Of a stretch of DNA of 36,546 nt, positions 8,831 to 19,453 are shown piece by piece. Location of the stretch: NCBI GenBank assembly GCA_016098155.1, contig JAAAJB010000286.1, forward strand, positions 1 through 36,546, given 5' to 3'. The DNA comes from Actinomortierella ambigua (lineage: Eukaryota > Mortierellomycota > Mortierellomycetes > Mortierellales > Mortierellaceae). The notes under the pieces are model-generated. The model did not search any database. It saw nothing but the letters and a program-made list of their open reading frames with translations, and was not told the DNA's origin. The translations under genes and the position numbers were made by a program. The first letter of the stretch is position 1. Each line of letters starts with the position of its first letter.

Positions 8831-11272
8831 ATGTCAGCACCTCCTTCTGGACGCCGGACAGGACGTGTCAAGTTTTTCAACAGTCAGAAAGGATTTGGCT
8901 TTATCATTCCGTCCGAAAGCTCAGAGGCAAACCAGGTCGACGAGAGTAAGTGATCCACCCTATCAATCACGCGGAGGGAGAGAGAAGAGAGAGAGAAGAG
9001 GGAGAGAGAGAAGAGAGAGAGAGAGAAGAGAGAGAGAGAGAATGAAGAAAGGGGGGGGGGGGAGATAAAGCAGAGAATGGGTGACAAGAGAATGGTTTGA
9101 ATCTCTTCTGTGGACGAGAGGTGTTCTCTTATGCCTCTCCCCCCTCCCCTCCTTCCCTCCCTCAGACAATTGAGAACGACCAATGTGTTCAAAGTGCTTT
9201 GTCAAGTAGCACACGTTCTACTGGACATGGCAGGTGTTTTCTGTGGTTCGCTGCGAGGAGAGACAGTAGTGTTCATCGATTCATTGTTGTCACCATCATC
9301 CAAACATGGCTTAAGCTACCCTTTTGTTCTTCATTCTTTCCTGAGAGAGAGAGAGAGAGAGAAAAAAAAAGGCAAGTTTGTAAAGAAATATTCACAAAGG
9401 ACAGGTGTCGTGTCGTGCAGACGCTGTTGAGTACAGGTCTTGCGAAGAGAAACACCCCTGTTCGTGGGAAATGAAGAATGCAAACTTGCCCGTCTCTGTG
9501 GAGAACGGCGATAGAATGGAGAAAGGGGAAGGGGGATAGGGAGAGTGATGCTTGGTTGATGAATGGAGAGCCTTGATCACAAAATGCCATGCTTTCGAGC
9601 AACATGGGGCTCTCGGACCAAGCAGGCATGCTAGAGTGCTGCCTAGCATGGGTACATGGGTGTGGGATAAGGCCCTCCCTTGTGAGGTAAGGGCCGCGTG
9701 ACGAACGGCCATGGCCACATTCAACCATTTGATATTTGCTGATCAGTTTTTTTTTGCTCTGTTTCTCTGTGTTATCTGTCTATTTCATTTGTCTATGTCT
9801 GTCTGTCTGTCTGTCTGTCTTGTCTTGTCTGTCATTGTCAATGTCTATGTCTGTCCATCTGCTGTCTGTGTATCTGCTTCTGTATCCGACCATGACGCTT
9901 CTCGCATGTGCATCCATTCAATGATTGTGCATGTCTGTATGGGCATTTCACTTCCTCTGTCCTATCATTATTGTCTATCTCTTTTTTTTTTCATCTTATC
10001 TCTCGTTTCCTTGTGCGCGATCACTGCCTTTTATATTTTTTTTTCTTTCTCACTTGGGACATGAAGTTTTTGTGCACCATACTGCTATTCACAACGATGG
10101 CGGATTTAAGAGTCTTGCCGAGGTATTTTTTTTTTTTGACTTCCTTGGGGGGCTATCTTTTTTTTTTAAAATTTCACTTTTGCCTATTTCAGAGCTGACG
10201 CTATTTTTCCTGGTCTCTTGCTGCTCAACAAAATTGTTGCCGCCTGTGCTGCGCTGCGTACTGCGATAGGGTGAAGAGGTAGGCAACCATGTTTGATATT
10301 AGAGTACATTTTTGCCCATTACTGCGTTAATAATCTGACCTAATCAACCGCCTGTCTCATTCCCTTGTAGGTTGAGTACGATGTTGTTCCTGGGCCAAAG
10401 GGCATGCAGGCGGCAAATGTAACAGGACCTGGAGGAGTATCTGTCCGAGGCGACCCCAACGCTGGACGCGGGTATGGGTAAGTCGAGAACACAAAGATGC
10501 TTTTATCTCAGCAATCCCTCCCCCCCCCCTTCGTCTGCTTGAGCTAACCTATTTTTTTTATTTTAATTTTGCTGTGGAAATTAGTGGCGGACGTTACGGT
10601 GGTTATGGTGGTGGTGGTTATGGTGGTTTCGGAGGCCCGAATGGTGAGTAGAATTATCTCCCCCCAGCAGCAGGCCGTGATGTGAGCTGGGATGGCATGC
10701 ATCCTGTGACCCTCCTCCCTTTCACTCAATAGTCCAGATGCATTACGTTTTATTTTTTTGGCGGGAAAAAAAAAAAAGAGAGAGACTGTTCTCACGGACA
10801 ACAACATGTCCCAAAAAGGCAACTGACATCAGATCTCGTTAATTCTCTTTAAAAAAAAATAGCGTATGGTGGCGGCTATGCAGCCATGACTGGCGCTCCT
10901 TATGGACAAGGCCTTGGTGCCCAGCAAGGCTACGGTCAGAGCTTTAACCAGCAGCATGGGTATGGCATCGCAGGCGTCTTTCAGCCCGGTATGGGAATGG
11001 GCCAGTTTGGGTACAACGGCGGGTATGCCCAGTATGGACCTCCGGCCGGTGGTCAGCAGCAGCTTCAGCAGCAACCCAGCATGGGCATGGGTCAACAGCC
11101 GGGCCAGCAAGCCATGTATGGCGGGCAACAGCACCAACAGCCGCCACCGCAGCAGCAGCCTCAATTTGGTGCTGCGACAGGTGTCGCACAAGCTGCTTGG
11201 AGTCCAGGTGCTGGCGCTCCTGGTGCCCCAGGAGCCCATGGGGGCATGCCTGGTGGCTCTCAGCCCCACTAA
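8831..11272 (+). CDS. Cold-shock-domain (Y-box type) RNA-binding protein with Gly/Gln-rich tail
   Basis: A 251-aa single-stranded nucleic-acid-binding protein, likely involved in mRNA packaging or translation control. Exons are 8831-8945, 10067-10122, 10270-10278, 10371-10477, 10585-10643 and 10863-11272. The cold-shock domain spans about residues 9-75. RNP1 is KGFGFI within GRVKFFNSQKGFGFIIP; RNP2 is DEIFVHHTAI, formed by joining exons 1 and 2. The domain then has GGFKSLAEGEEVEYDVVPGPKGMQAANVTGP split over four exons. The GEE triplet is supplied by a 9-nt exon. After the domain come RYGGYGGGGYGG repeats and a Gln/Gly/Met-rich, prion-like tail (GMGMGQFGYNGG, QQQLQQQPSMGMG). Intron 1 is 1121 nt, by far the longest in the window. 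AATAAA at 11506-11511 is a candidate poly(A) signal. Confidence 0.93.
8976..9041. repeat. GA-rich microsatellite inside intron 1
   Basis: About 66 nt of imperfect GA repeats on the transcribed strand, close to the 5' splice site of the long intron. Confidence 0.85.
9796..9832. repeat. TCTG tetranucleotide repeat inside intron 1
   Basis: About seven TCTG/GTCT units followed by degenerate TGTCT copies. Confidence 0.85.
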
Positions 11273-11282
11273 TCACGCCGAG

Positions 11283-11337
11283 GCATTGGAACTAAACATG
11301 TTGAAGCATTGGAACTAAACACGTTGAAGCATTGGAC
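11283..11337 (+). repeat. 23-bp direct tandem repeat in the cold-shock gene 3' UTR
   Basis: Two full units beginning GCATTGGAACTAAAC, differing at one base, plus a third partial unit. The array starts 11 nt after the stop codon. Confidence 0.9.
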
Positions 11338-11565
11338 GAACCAGCCCAGGATGACCCCCTCTCTCTCTCTGAGCGCGAGGAATACCTGTTGTTTGTTTCC
11401 TTTTCTACCTGTAATTCGTGTCCTCTCGTCCTTTCGCCCCACAAACTCCCTTTGGGCTTCTTCTGGTGACGACCCTCAAACGTTTACTCCACCGTCTCGA
11501 AGCCAAATAAACACACACACACACACCCGAGAAGGGGTGTCAACGCCAATGATGTTTTGTTGAGG

Positions 11566-11652
11566 AGGATTATCACTCTAAAGATTATGACTCTAAGGAT
11601 TATCACTCACTCTAAGGATTGCCACTCTCAGGATTATCACTCTCAGGATTAT
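11566..11652. repeat. Degenerate 14-16-bp tandem array
   Basis: Six or so imperfect copies of a unit like GGATTATCACTCTAA sit between the two convergent genes. Copies vary by single bases and by insertion of an extra CACT. Confidence 0.8.
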
Positions 11653-11666
11653 ATGATGACCTGTGA

Positions 11667-11864
11667 CTATGACGACTGTCCTGCGGGCTTGGCATACTTT
11701 TTGGTCGGACACGACGGCGAAGACCCACCGTTGGCCAATAGTTGTCGACAGCAAGCCTCTAGCTTCTCGATCACGTCCTTGCACCGACTCTCCTGATAGT
11801 TATGTTTTGTAAGGCAGGCCTGGATTTGGCAGGCCTCGCGATGGCAGGGTTGTTGTTTGTCCAT
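11667..11864 (-). CDS. CMC4: CMC4-like twin CX9C mitochondrial intermembrane-space protein
   Basis: A 65-aa protein with no intron in the coding part shown. It has the twin CX9C pattern: C7 to C17 (around CHREACQIQAC) and C28 to C38 (CKDVIEKLEAC), followed by another C39 and C52. The start MDKQQPCHREAC and the QACLTKHNYQESRC spacing fit the Cmc4/MTCP1 family. Such proteins are imported into the intermembrane space by the Mia40 oxidative-folding route and are linked to respiratory-chain upkeep. The ATG at 11864 has a strong context (ACCATGG) and gives the usual short N-terminus. An in-frame ATG at 11900 would add 12 residues, but just upstream is a donor-like gtgagt, so a 5' UTR intron is possible. 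The gene is convergent with the cold-shock gene. Confidence 0.88.
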   Translation of the reverse strand: MDKQQPCHREACQIQACLTKHNYQESRCKDVIEKLEACCRQLLANGGSSPSCPTKKYAKPAGQSS

Positions 11865-12003
11865 GGTAACAATGTTTGATGATGCTTTTGCATCACTCAC
11901 CTAGGATGAGGCGCTTGTGACTGTTGAGGGGGAACGAACGCAGGCAGCAGGTGAAGCGTGGATCGGATCCACAAGAGAGAGAGAGAGAGAGAGAGAGCAA
12001 AGG

Positions 12004-12034
<31 letters not shown>

Positions 12035-13654
12035 TGCAAACAATGCTACCACCAACGCCGAGTGTGGGTTTTCGCTACTAACTGTGACATAAGTCGACTC
12101 TAACAAACAAAACAGGTGAACTTGCACTGTAATAAATATTTATATAGTTGTTCCCTCCAGAAGACTTGATTTCTGTTTATTTTTTTTTTATTTCTCTTCT
12201 CGTGCATCAGCAATCACGATTGCTCTACATCTGAGAGGGAGAATAGACAGCAGGGCATCAGTGTTGGCACAACAACATTACAGAGGGGGACGCACTCGGC
12301 ATCACATCAGCACAGGAAAAAAAGGACGAAATTCGGTTGATGCACCTGTCTTTTGCCCTACAGCAGTCTACGGCAAAGAAAAAAGAAAACTAGCAGCAAG
12401 CATTTTTGGACAGCGCTCAGCCTACAACGACTCGAGGAGCAACAACGACCCTACCAGCAGCAAACATTCTTGTTTTGTTCAGTGGAGCCACCACCAACCC
12501 GTTGCTGGACCGGGGAGCCCTCTCTCGCCACCACATATTCAACGGAAGAGAGATTGAACGACGACAACAAGGAGCACCTGTGGATGGATGTAAACTTGAC
12601 GACCACTCACGACCACTCACGACCGCTTGCTGGTAAGTACAACAACTACCACGACTACGACTATCATCCGTTTGCTCCCTTTCTCCGCTCACTTCCAGCA
12701 AAAACTTGGTAGTCAAGGAAACCCAGCACCCAGCAGGTGTCGGCCACTAAAGTTGGGTGAATCAGTGGCAACCTGTCTGTGTGTGTGTTACTTCCTCGTC
12801 TTCTTGTTCGTTCGGGTTGTTTGTGGTTGGGCCCTTTTTTTTTTTTTTTTGTCTCTTTGTTCTCTTCAGTCGACATTGGGGCAAAGCACCCTCCCCTCTT
12901 TTTTTCTTCTTCTTCTTCTCCTACTTACTCTCTCACTCTCTCATTCAACCCCACACGAACAGAAACGAACCACCCCTTCCCCTCTCCCCCCCCTCTCTCT
13001 CTCTCGCACTCACACTCAGTACTCACTCACTCCCTCTCTCTGTCTCTTCAGTGTTCTTTACCTCCTCCTCCTCCTCCTCTTCCTTCCCCTTTCCAAATCC
13101 GACGACAGCATTAATAGTCCCTTGTTCCACGATTCTTTTTTTTTTGTTCTTGTGTGCCGTGCAATCACTCTTCACTTGACCTCGTCTTTTAGCCGGCAAG
13201 CCTAACGACTTCCTCGCACTGGGTACGCCACGCTTCACTAGAGTCGGCTGGATTGCTCAAAAGAGCAGAGACTGACAAATAGAACAGGACAAGGCATTCA
13301 GGATCACTGCAGGATCCGATGACAAGACCTGCTGGGAAATCAACCATCTCTGTTGGTCTCATGAGCATGTCTTTTTCACATCCATGACCTCCACTCTCGA
13401 AGAGCGCAGTCCTGCCGCCAGCACTGCGTCTCACTGAGACCAACCAAGGGAGTGAGCTGTGGCAGGAAGGAAGCTGAAGCACTGGACAGGCAGGATATTG
13501 ACTGGCCTATGGCGTTGACTACCCATTTTGCCAAGCACCCAGCACCAGCCGACAGTTTTCTTCTGTTTTCAGTCGAAATCGATTGCTCATCATACTCTCA
13601 CTTTTTTTTTTTTTTTTTTCTTCGTTTGCCACAATCACAGATCCATCACACACG
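11865..13654. other. CMC4 promoter and long SET2 upstream region/leader
   Basis: About 1.8 kb between the divergent CMC4 and SET2 starts. It contains two GA tracts (11974-11998, 12003-12029) and a GACCACTCAC direct repeat near 12600. A 300-nt pyrimidine-rich region (about 12820-13100) and a short poly-T/C tract before an acceptor-like cacag (about 13640) follow. That acceptor, 14 nt before the SET2 ATG, suggests an intron in the 5' UTR. Open frames in this stretch are low-complexity and unsupported. Confidence 0.5.
11974..12029. repeat. GA dinucleotide repeats
   Basis: Two GA runs separated by a few bases, upstream of CMC4 on its minus-strand orientation. Confidence 0.85.
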
Positions 13655-16600
13655 ATGCAACCAGATCAACCTGCCGACGCTACATCACACCCGGGCACCT
13701 TTTCTTTACTCACTACAACACTGCACAAGGAGACCATTGGCCCAGCATCTGTGGATACCACCCTGCCTGCAAAGGAAGAACCAGGTATATTGACACACAC
13801 AGCAAAAACGTGGAGATTACCTACTCGGTTTACTTTGTACGGTCGAGCACTAGCAAGCATTGTCACGCATCTCACTCCATACTGTTGTTGTGCCGCCCTT
13901 GATAGAAATATGCGCTTCTTTTGCCTCAATGCATACCTCCATCCTCAACTCGACACCTACAGTCCAGAAGAATGGCGTCCCCAAGGACACTGTAGCGAAC
14001 GGCACTCTACACAAGCCTACACAGGAACCTCCATCCGAGGAGCGGATAGTGCAGTCCTCGCCCATTCCTTTGTCCAAGCTCTTTGACTTTGACAAGGAGT
14101 CGCCAGGCTCGGATCACCTTGTTCTAAACCATTCGGAGAAGCAAACCTCGTCGAGGCTCAAGACTGAGCCTTCCTCTAGTAGCGACGATGAAGTGGTGAA
14201 TGCAAGTAACAGGATGCAAGCCGAGAACGGCTCTCTACACGCAAATGGATCGGCATATGACAAGAGCAGCGTTGATGCGTCGGACGAAGAGCTGGACATC
14301 GGGGACGAAGTCAACGGCAATATCGATCTTCATCGCCGTGGTAGCTACGAGGAGATGGGTTCACGACCGTCGTCAGTACCGCCACCGCCACCTCCTCCGC
14401 CAGCACATGCTGGCCCGCCACCAGTGAAGCACCTTCCAAATGTAACGGACGAGGCTAAAACCCTCTATGCACACATCGAACACAATATCTACAAGGGACC
14501 CAACACTGGCAACTCCCCCGTCGACGACTGTCTGCCTTGTCAGTGCAAGTACAATCCAGGTAAAGAATCGGAAAGGGGGGCCGAAAAGGTAGGGAGGAAA
14601 GCTCCTTACCAACCTTGGTGCTTACTGTGCTTTCAGAGCGCCCGTAGTCATTTGTCTAAATAACCTGCATGACGTGCTTTATGCTTACACCGTTTTCTTT
14701 TTTCTTTTTTTTTTTTTTTACCTCTCCTTTCAGCTCGGGACCCTCGGTGGAAGGCGTGTGGACCAGACTGTATCAATAGGAATCTGCTTGTTGAATGTAT
14801 AGAGGACGACTGTCCCTGTGGCTCTTACTGTCTGAACAGAAGGTACGGATATACGTGTGTCGGAAATTTGTCAGGGGGTGAGATCTGCAGGACAATGGCC
14901 GGACTAGGGACAGCTAACCCACAATGCATGACTTGAATCGCTCAATGTCTTAACTGAACTTTTTTAGGTTCCAAATGAAGGACAACGCCAAAGTCGATGT
15001 TATCAAGACAGACACCAAGGGATTTGGTCTTCGATCTCAGGAAGACTTGCCTCCGTAAGTATTGTGTTGTGGTCTTGCAGTAGGACCAAAAAAGAAAGAG
15101 AGTGATGAAATGTGGGTTGAACAAATTGCACTCACACAAAATACCGCATGCATGTTTTCGTATCACGACAACAACAACAAAATGAAAAAATAGGGGCACA
15201 TTCGTCATGGAGTATATCGGCGAGGTTTTGACCCATTCGAGCTTCGTCAAAAGGACACGCGAATACTCGCTTGCAGGCATGCAGCACTTTTACTTCATGT
15301 CCCTCCAGGCCGATGAAGTCATTGATGCAACAAAGAAGGGCTGCCTTGCCCGTTTCATCAACCATTCCTGCAATCCCAACTGCCATCTCGAGAAGTGGGT
15401 CGTCGGATCCAAGCTGCGGATAGGCATCTTTACCATCAAGCGCGTGGCACAAGGAGAGGAACTGACGTTTGATTATCAGTTTGAGCGTTATGGGTATGAT
15501 GAAAGAAGATATGCCACAAATGACTTTTTTTTTTTAGTTTTTTTTTTTTTTTTTTCCTTGCCAACTCACTATCCCACTTTTATTTCGTTCACTGATTAGC
15601 GCCGAGGCTCAAAGATGTTTCTGCGGTGAACCAAATTGTACAGGGTTCATCGGTGGCAACAAGCGGTCGCTTGCAAGATTCGACAACTATGCTATGGATG
15701 AGGAGGAGGACGCGGATGAGATCGAGCTGGAGAATGAAATGAGTCTTCGGGTGCCAAAGAAGGAACGTGGCTACGATGGGGACTATTACGTTGACCCATA
15801 CGAAGAACGACGCCCACCTCAGGGCATCGAGGACCCGATGCTGATGGAAAAGCTTGCAAGGATCATGTTCATGAAGCCCAAGGTGCAGAAGAGCAAGCGA
15901 CTGTTGGCGAAACTTGTGGCCACCGACGACCGAGCATGTCTGCGGAGGTTTTTAGTGCTTCATGGTCTTGTCATCTTAAAGGCTTGGCTGAGACATTACA
16001 AGGACGAGCCGGACATTGTGATGGGAATCATGTTTGTGCTGCCCAAGATCCCACTATTGTCGCGCAATGCCATCGAGGATTCGCAGATCGAGGAGGCTGT
16101 TCACGAGGTCGCAGAGGGCCCCGAGTGTCCCACCAAGGACTTGGCAAACCGGGTTCTCGATGGTTGGAAGGACCTCAAGGCGACGTATCGTATTCCCAAG
16201 GCCAAGAAGCAGGCTGTGGCACAACCCGGGGCAGAGGCTGTTTCCACCCCTTCAGAGGAGCCATCGAGTTTTGTTTCGCCTGCAGAGTCGAGCGGGTCTG
16301 GGTCGATGGAGAGCAACGGCAAGAGGCAATACGAGGAAGATGATCGGTCAAGCACACCTGTTGGAGCGGAGAAGCGTGGCAAATACGAAACTCCTCTGCA
16401 AGGCAGCAGCGATGGCACTCCTACGAGCATCCTGGAAGTTGCCTCACAGCAGCCTCTTGTTCATCCACTCCAGCAACACCCTCACCTCCAGCACCATCAA
16501 CACAGCTCTCCAGATTACTATCAACGCCAGGAGCATGGCTACCGGCCGCCAGATGGCTATCGGTCAAACGATCCATATGGACGGGATGGCCGTGTCGAGT

Positions 16601-18809
16601 ATGGGCGCGATCGAGATCCTTATGGACGAATGGATCCCTATGGCCGAGAGATGTATGGTCGGACAGGCGATAGCCCATATAGTCGAGGCGATCCCTTTGG
16701 TCGTGAGATTTACGGCCGTTCAGAAATGGCAAAGTTGGGCGGAGGCAATTCCAGCGGTGGCGATGGATACGAGCGCGGGCGCTACGATCCGTACCGTAGT
16801 GACCGCGAGCGGGAACGAGAGCGGTACCATGAGTACTATCGCGATCGGGACTACCGTGACCGGGAGCGTGACCGAGACCGTGAACGCGACCGAGACCGGG
16901 ATCGGGAATGGGAACGAGAGTATCGCATGCGAGAGATCCGCGAACCGCGAGATGCCCGAGACTTGAGAGACCTTCCTCCGCCCCGCGATGCCAGAGGAGG
17001 TAGCATGCGGGATTTACGGGATACGCGCGACTCGAGAGGCACCTCGCCCCTCAATCGGTCACATATTACCTCGCCGCGAGAGTACGATGGTCGCTCTGTG
17101 TCACCCGTGTCTCGACAAGGCAGCTGGAGCAGTGCTGCCGCTGCTGGTGCACCGCGGTCGTACTCGCCCACCAAGGCAGTCGCTGGACCTGGACCTGGAC
17201 CTGAAGCTGGTCCTGCACCTGCTTCTGCTGGAGGAAACCCTGCTACAGAGGCGGCCGCCGAGACAAAGCCATTACAACCAGGAGATGGAGCAGACGGCAT
17301 CAAGCAGGAGCCAGTACTTTTGTCGTCACCGCCATCGTCATCATCTGCACATCCACCTATTCCCACGGAGCCAGCAGCAGGGGTATGGCCAGATGCATCT
17401 ATTCCAACAGGACCCGCAGCCGGTGCATCGTCGTCCGGCTATTCTTCACGCTATTCCTACTCATCGCGCTATCCGCACGATCACCCACATTACTCTCACT
17501 ACTCGCACTCGAGTCATCACCGGTACTCTCGCCAACCACTCTATCGCGATCTTGGACGACACGGCACGGATCTGCCTCACCCATGGCGCAAGGCGTCGGA
17601 TCAGGAAGGACGGATTTACTACTACAATGAGGTTACCCGCGCAACTCAGTGGGAGTATCCACGGATCGAACCATCCGAAGCTCCCAGCACGACAACATTG
17701 GGAGGCACCTCCAGTATTACTGATGCAGGCGTCCCGAGCGCGGCCCCAGCACCAATACCAGCAGCGGTCACCTCTACCAGTGTTGATCGTGTATCTCTAC
17801 ACGAGACGCCAAAGCCCGTCAACATCGATGGTTTCACACAGGATCAGTTGCAGGAAGTCATTGGCCGGGCATTTGACAAGCTCAAGCAAAAGAACCAAGC
17901 CAACTCGAGCGCACATGGCAGCCCGAGCACTCGCGATGGACTTGATCTTGGTGGCTCGAGTAAGACGGACCCGCGATCACCGTCAGTGGCTCCAGCTCGC
18001 TCACATCACCGACACGCCAAGCCTATGACCGAGAAGGATCTGAAGAATGCTGTAAGTCTTTGCTCGTTAGCACGAGTCATTATTCAAAGGGGGTGCAAGA
18101 GATAACAAACAAAAAAGAATCGTGTGTATGTATGTATGTATGGCTTGGTGTTACATTTCCTAATCGTTTTCTTCCCTCAATGTTTTTTTTTTATTTTCTT
18201 GGGAATTATTAGATCTCTGCGTACGTAGTGAAGAGCATGGCCAAGTTCAAAATCAAACTGGGTACAAGTGAAGCGTTCAAGAAGCACGCTCGTCGGATCA
18301 CGCATCTGATCGCCGAGAAGGAGACGCGATCGAAGCAATTCAGTGCTGGAGAACTGACAGAGGTCACGGCAAGCATCAAGAGCAAGATCCGCAAGTTTGT
18401 TCAGGACTACATGACCAAGCTGTTCAAAAAGGCAAAAGAGGACAAGGCAGCCAAGGCGGCGGCAGCAGCAGCAGCAGCAGGATCGTCGGTGCTTGGCGGA
18501 GCTCATGGGGTTGGACCGCATGTGATCGTGGCCGGCGCGTCGCTGTTGATGTCACCGCCAAACTCATTCAGCGTGCTCCGCTCATCACAATCACAGCAAC
18601 AGTTGAAGGGTAGTACAGTACCGTCGTATCATTTCCACGTGGCGTCATCGGAACCGCTCAAGGCGCTCAACTATGGCGATGTGGATGTTGAGGATAGCGA
18701 CGACGTCAAGTATGGAGAAGGTGCGGACGATGACGACGAGGATCATGACGACGATGATGAGGCAGGTGTGGCCGCTGTGCCGTCGTCTTCGGTGGAGCTG
18801 CAATTGTAA
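13655..18809 (+). CDS. SET2: SET2-type histone H3 lysine-36 methyltransferase
   Basis: This enzyme travels with elongating RNA polymerase II and methylates H3K36. Exons are 13655-13784, 13906 (or 13963)-14559, 14734-14842, 14968-15054, 15194-15493, 15600-18051 and 18213-18809. That gives about 1442 aa (1423 with the alternative exon 2 acceptor; both keep frame). Domain order is: Ser/acidic N-terminus; AWS Cys cluster (CQCKYNPG...CGPDC...CPCGSYC, about 247-298); and SET with FVMEYIGEV, the SAM/catalytic RFINHSCNPNC and ELTFDYQFERYG (about 300-428). These are followed by post-SET RCFCGEPNCTGFIGG, a TFIIS-N/LW-like helical part (LLAKLVATDDRACLRRFLVL) and a DPYGR plus RD/RE-repeat region (about 740-890). 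A WW domain (HPWRKAS...GRIYYYNEVTRATQWEYP, about 1087-1117) and the C-terminal SRI domain that binds the Pol II CTD (AYVVKSMAKFKIKLGT, from about 1247) come last. The tail is acidic. Confidence 0.95.
16540..16940 (+). repeat. In-frame DPYGR and RD/RE dipeptide repeats within SET2
   Basis: Coding repeats in exon 6. Several DPYGR, DPFGRE or EMYGR units come first, followed by a run of alternating R-D/R-E dipeptides ending about EREYRMREIREPRD. Codons vary (CGA, CGG, CGT, CGC with GAC, GAT, GAG), so the repeat is maintained at the protein level rather than by recent slippage. Confidence 0.85.
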
Positions 18810-19159
18810 TCTCCCACTCTTCTTTTTTTTTCACTTTTGTGGGGGAGGGGGTGAGAAAGCAAACCAAGACGAAAAAAAAATGGCGATCGTTCACTTTTTT
18901 TTTCAAGTTCCAGTGCCGATCATCCTCTCTTTCCTCCCCTTTCACCCTTGCAACCATTACTATGCATTCGATTAAATGTATTTTTATCTTCAAAGTGTCA
19001 ATGACTTCTTTTTGGGGGTGTATGGTTCAACTACATGCTATGCGCAGGCGTTCAAAGTCGCGCATAGAGGCATGACTAATTTACAAAGACTTGCTCGTTA
19101 TCCACCTCAGTTGTGAGAATGGCGACGATAACAAAGGCGATGGTGACATTCGAGCGGGG
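18810..19159. other. SET2 3' flank
   Basis: About 350 bp with T-rich runs and ATTAAA near 18970, a possible poly(A) signal. No gene seen. Confidence 0.5.
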
Positions 19160-19453
19160 TTAGCCATTGAGGTACAATGATGCACGACCCTGGTGAATGT
19201 TTATTATAAATGCATTATAGGCAACGAGGTGAAGAGTCGTGGCCAGTATCGTATTCCAGCGACAAGGGCAGTCATGGACGTAGGGAAGCACGAGACCTTC
19301 GAGCAGCTTGATGTGCTCGGGCAGCATGTCGAAGAACTCGGTCCTTCTTTGCTCTTGGAGATGATCGCGAAACCATGCATGCCGTGTAACTCTTGGGTTT
19401 GGTGACTGAAATTGACGCCATAGGAAGCTGGTTCTCGAGACCTGCCCACAGCT
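19160..19453 (-). pseudogene. Orphan exon-like open frame, unrecognised (fragment or terminal exon)
   Basis: A minus-strand frame of 97 residues bounded by TGA upstream and TAA at 19160. Codon third positions are mostly C/G, as in the real genes here. The peptide is ordinary globular-looking: it contains RHAWFRDHLQEQRRTEFFDM, LPEHIKLLEGLVLPYV, HDCPCRWNTIL and ATTLHLVAYNAFIIN. There is no ATG before the middle (FDM), but a tttcag acceptor-like site lies in frame upstream (about 19411-19416). It may therefore be the last exon of a gene whose 5' part I could not find, or a decayed copy. I recognise no family. The antisense strand also has an open frame, but with poorer codon use. Confidence 0.3.

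Larger units (their letters stand above)
8946..10066 (+). other. 1.1-kb first intron of the cold-shock gene
   Basis: The donor is gtaagt directly after codon GAG-A and the acceptor is gaag before TTTTTGTG, restoring the Ile codon of DEIFVHH. It contains a GA-rich repeat (8976-9041), a TCTG tetranucleotide repeat (9796-9832) and several short open frames without recognisable similarity. No exon with cold-shock or other domain content was found in it. Confidence 0.75.
11273..11666. other. Convergent 3' region between the cold-shock gene and CMC4
   Basis: 394 bp between two stop codons. It holds the cold-shock gene's AATAAA signal (11506-11511), a 23-bp tandem repeat and a degenerate tandem array of CTCTAAGGATTATCA-like units. 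No coding frame is supported. Confidence 0.6.

Noticed and set aside
9097..9728. Several open frames inside the long cold-shock intron
   Set aside because: Low-complexity, no domains, no good splice sites linking them to the cold-shock exons.
11566..11652. Tandem units between the convergent genes considered as a CRISPR-like array
   Set aside because: Units are adjacent and degenerate with no unique spacers, and the genome is eukaryotic; it is a simple tandem repeat.
12353..12712. 119-residue plus-strand open frame upstream of SET2
   Set aside because: Overlapping frames are equally open, the composition is low-complexity, no domain is recognised, and it lies in a presumed leader/promoter.
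13189..13482. 97-residue minus-strand open frame before SET2
   Set aside because: No recognisable family, no promoter or splice context, antisense to the SET2 leader region.
16034..18028. Long alternative open frames on both strands over SET2 exon 6
   Set aside because: Shadows caused by the G/C-biased, repeat-rich SET2 coding exon.
19193..19405. 70-residue plus-strand open frame
   Set aside because: Antisense to the minus-strand frame 19160-19453, which has better third-position bias; kept only as an alternative.
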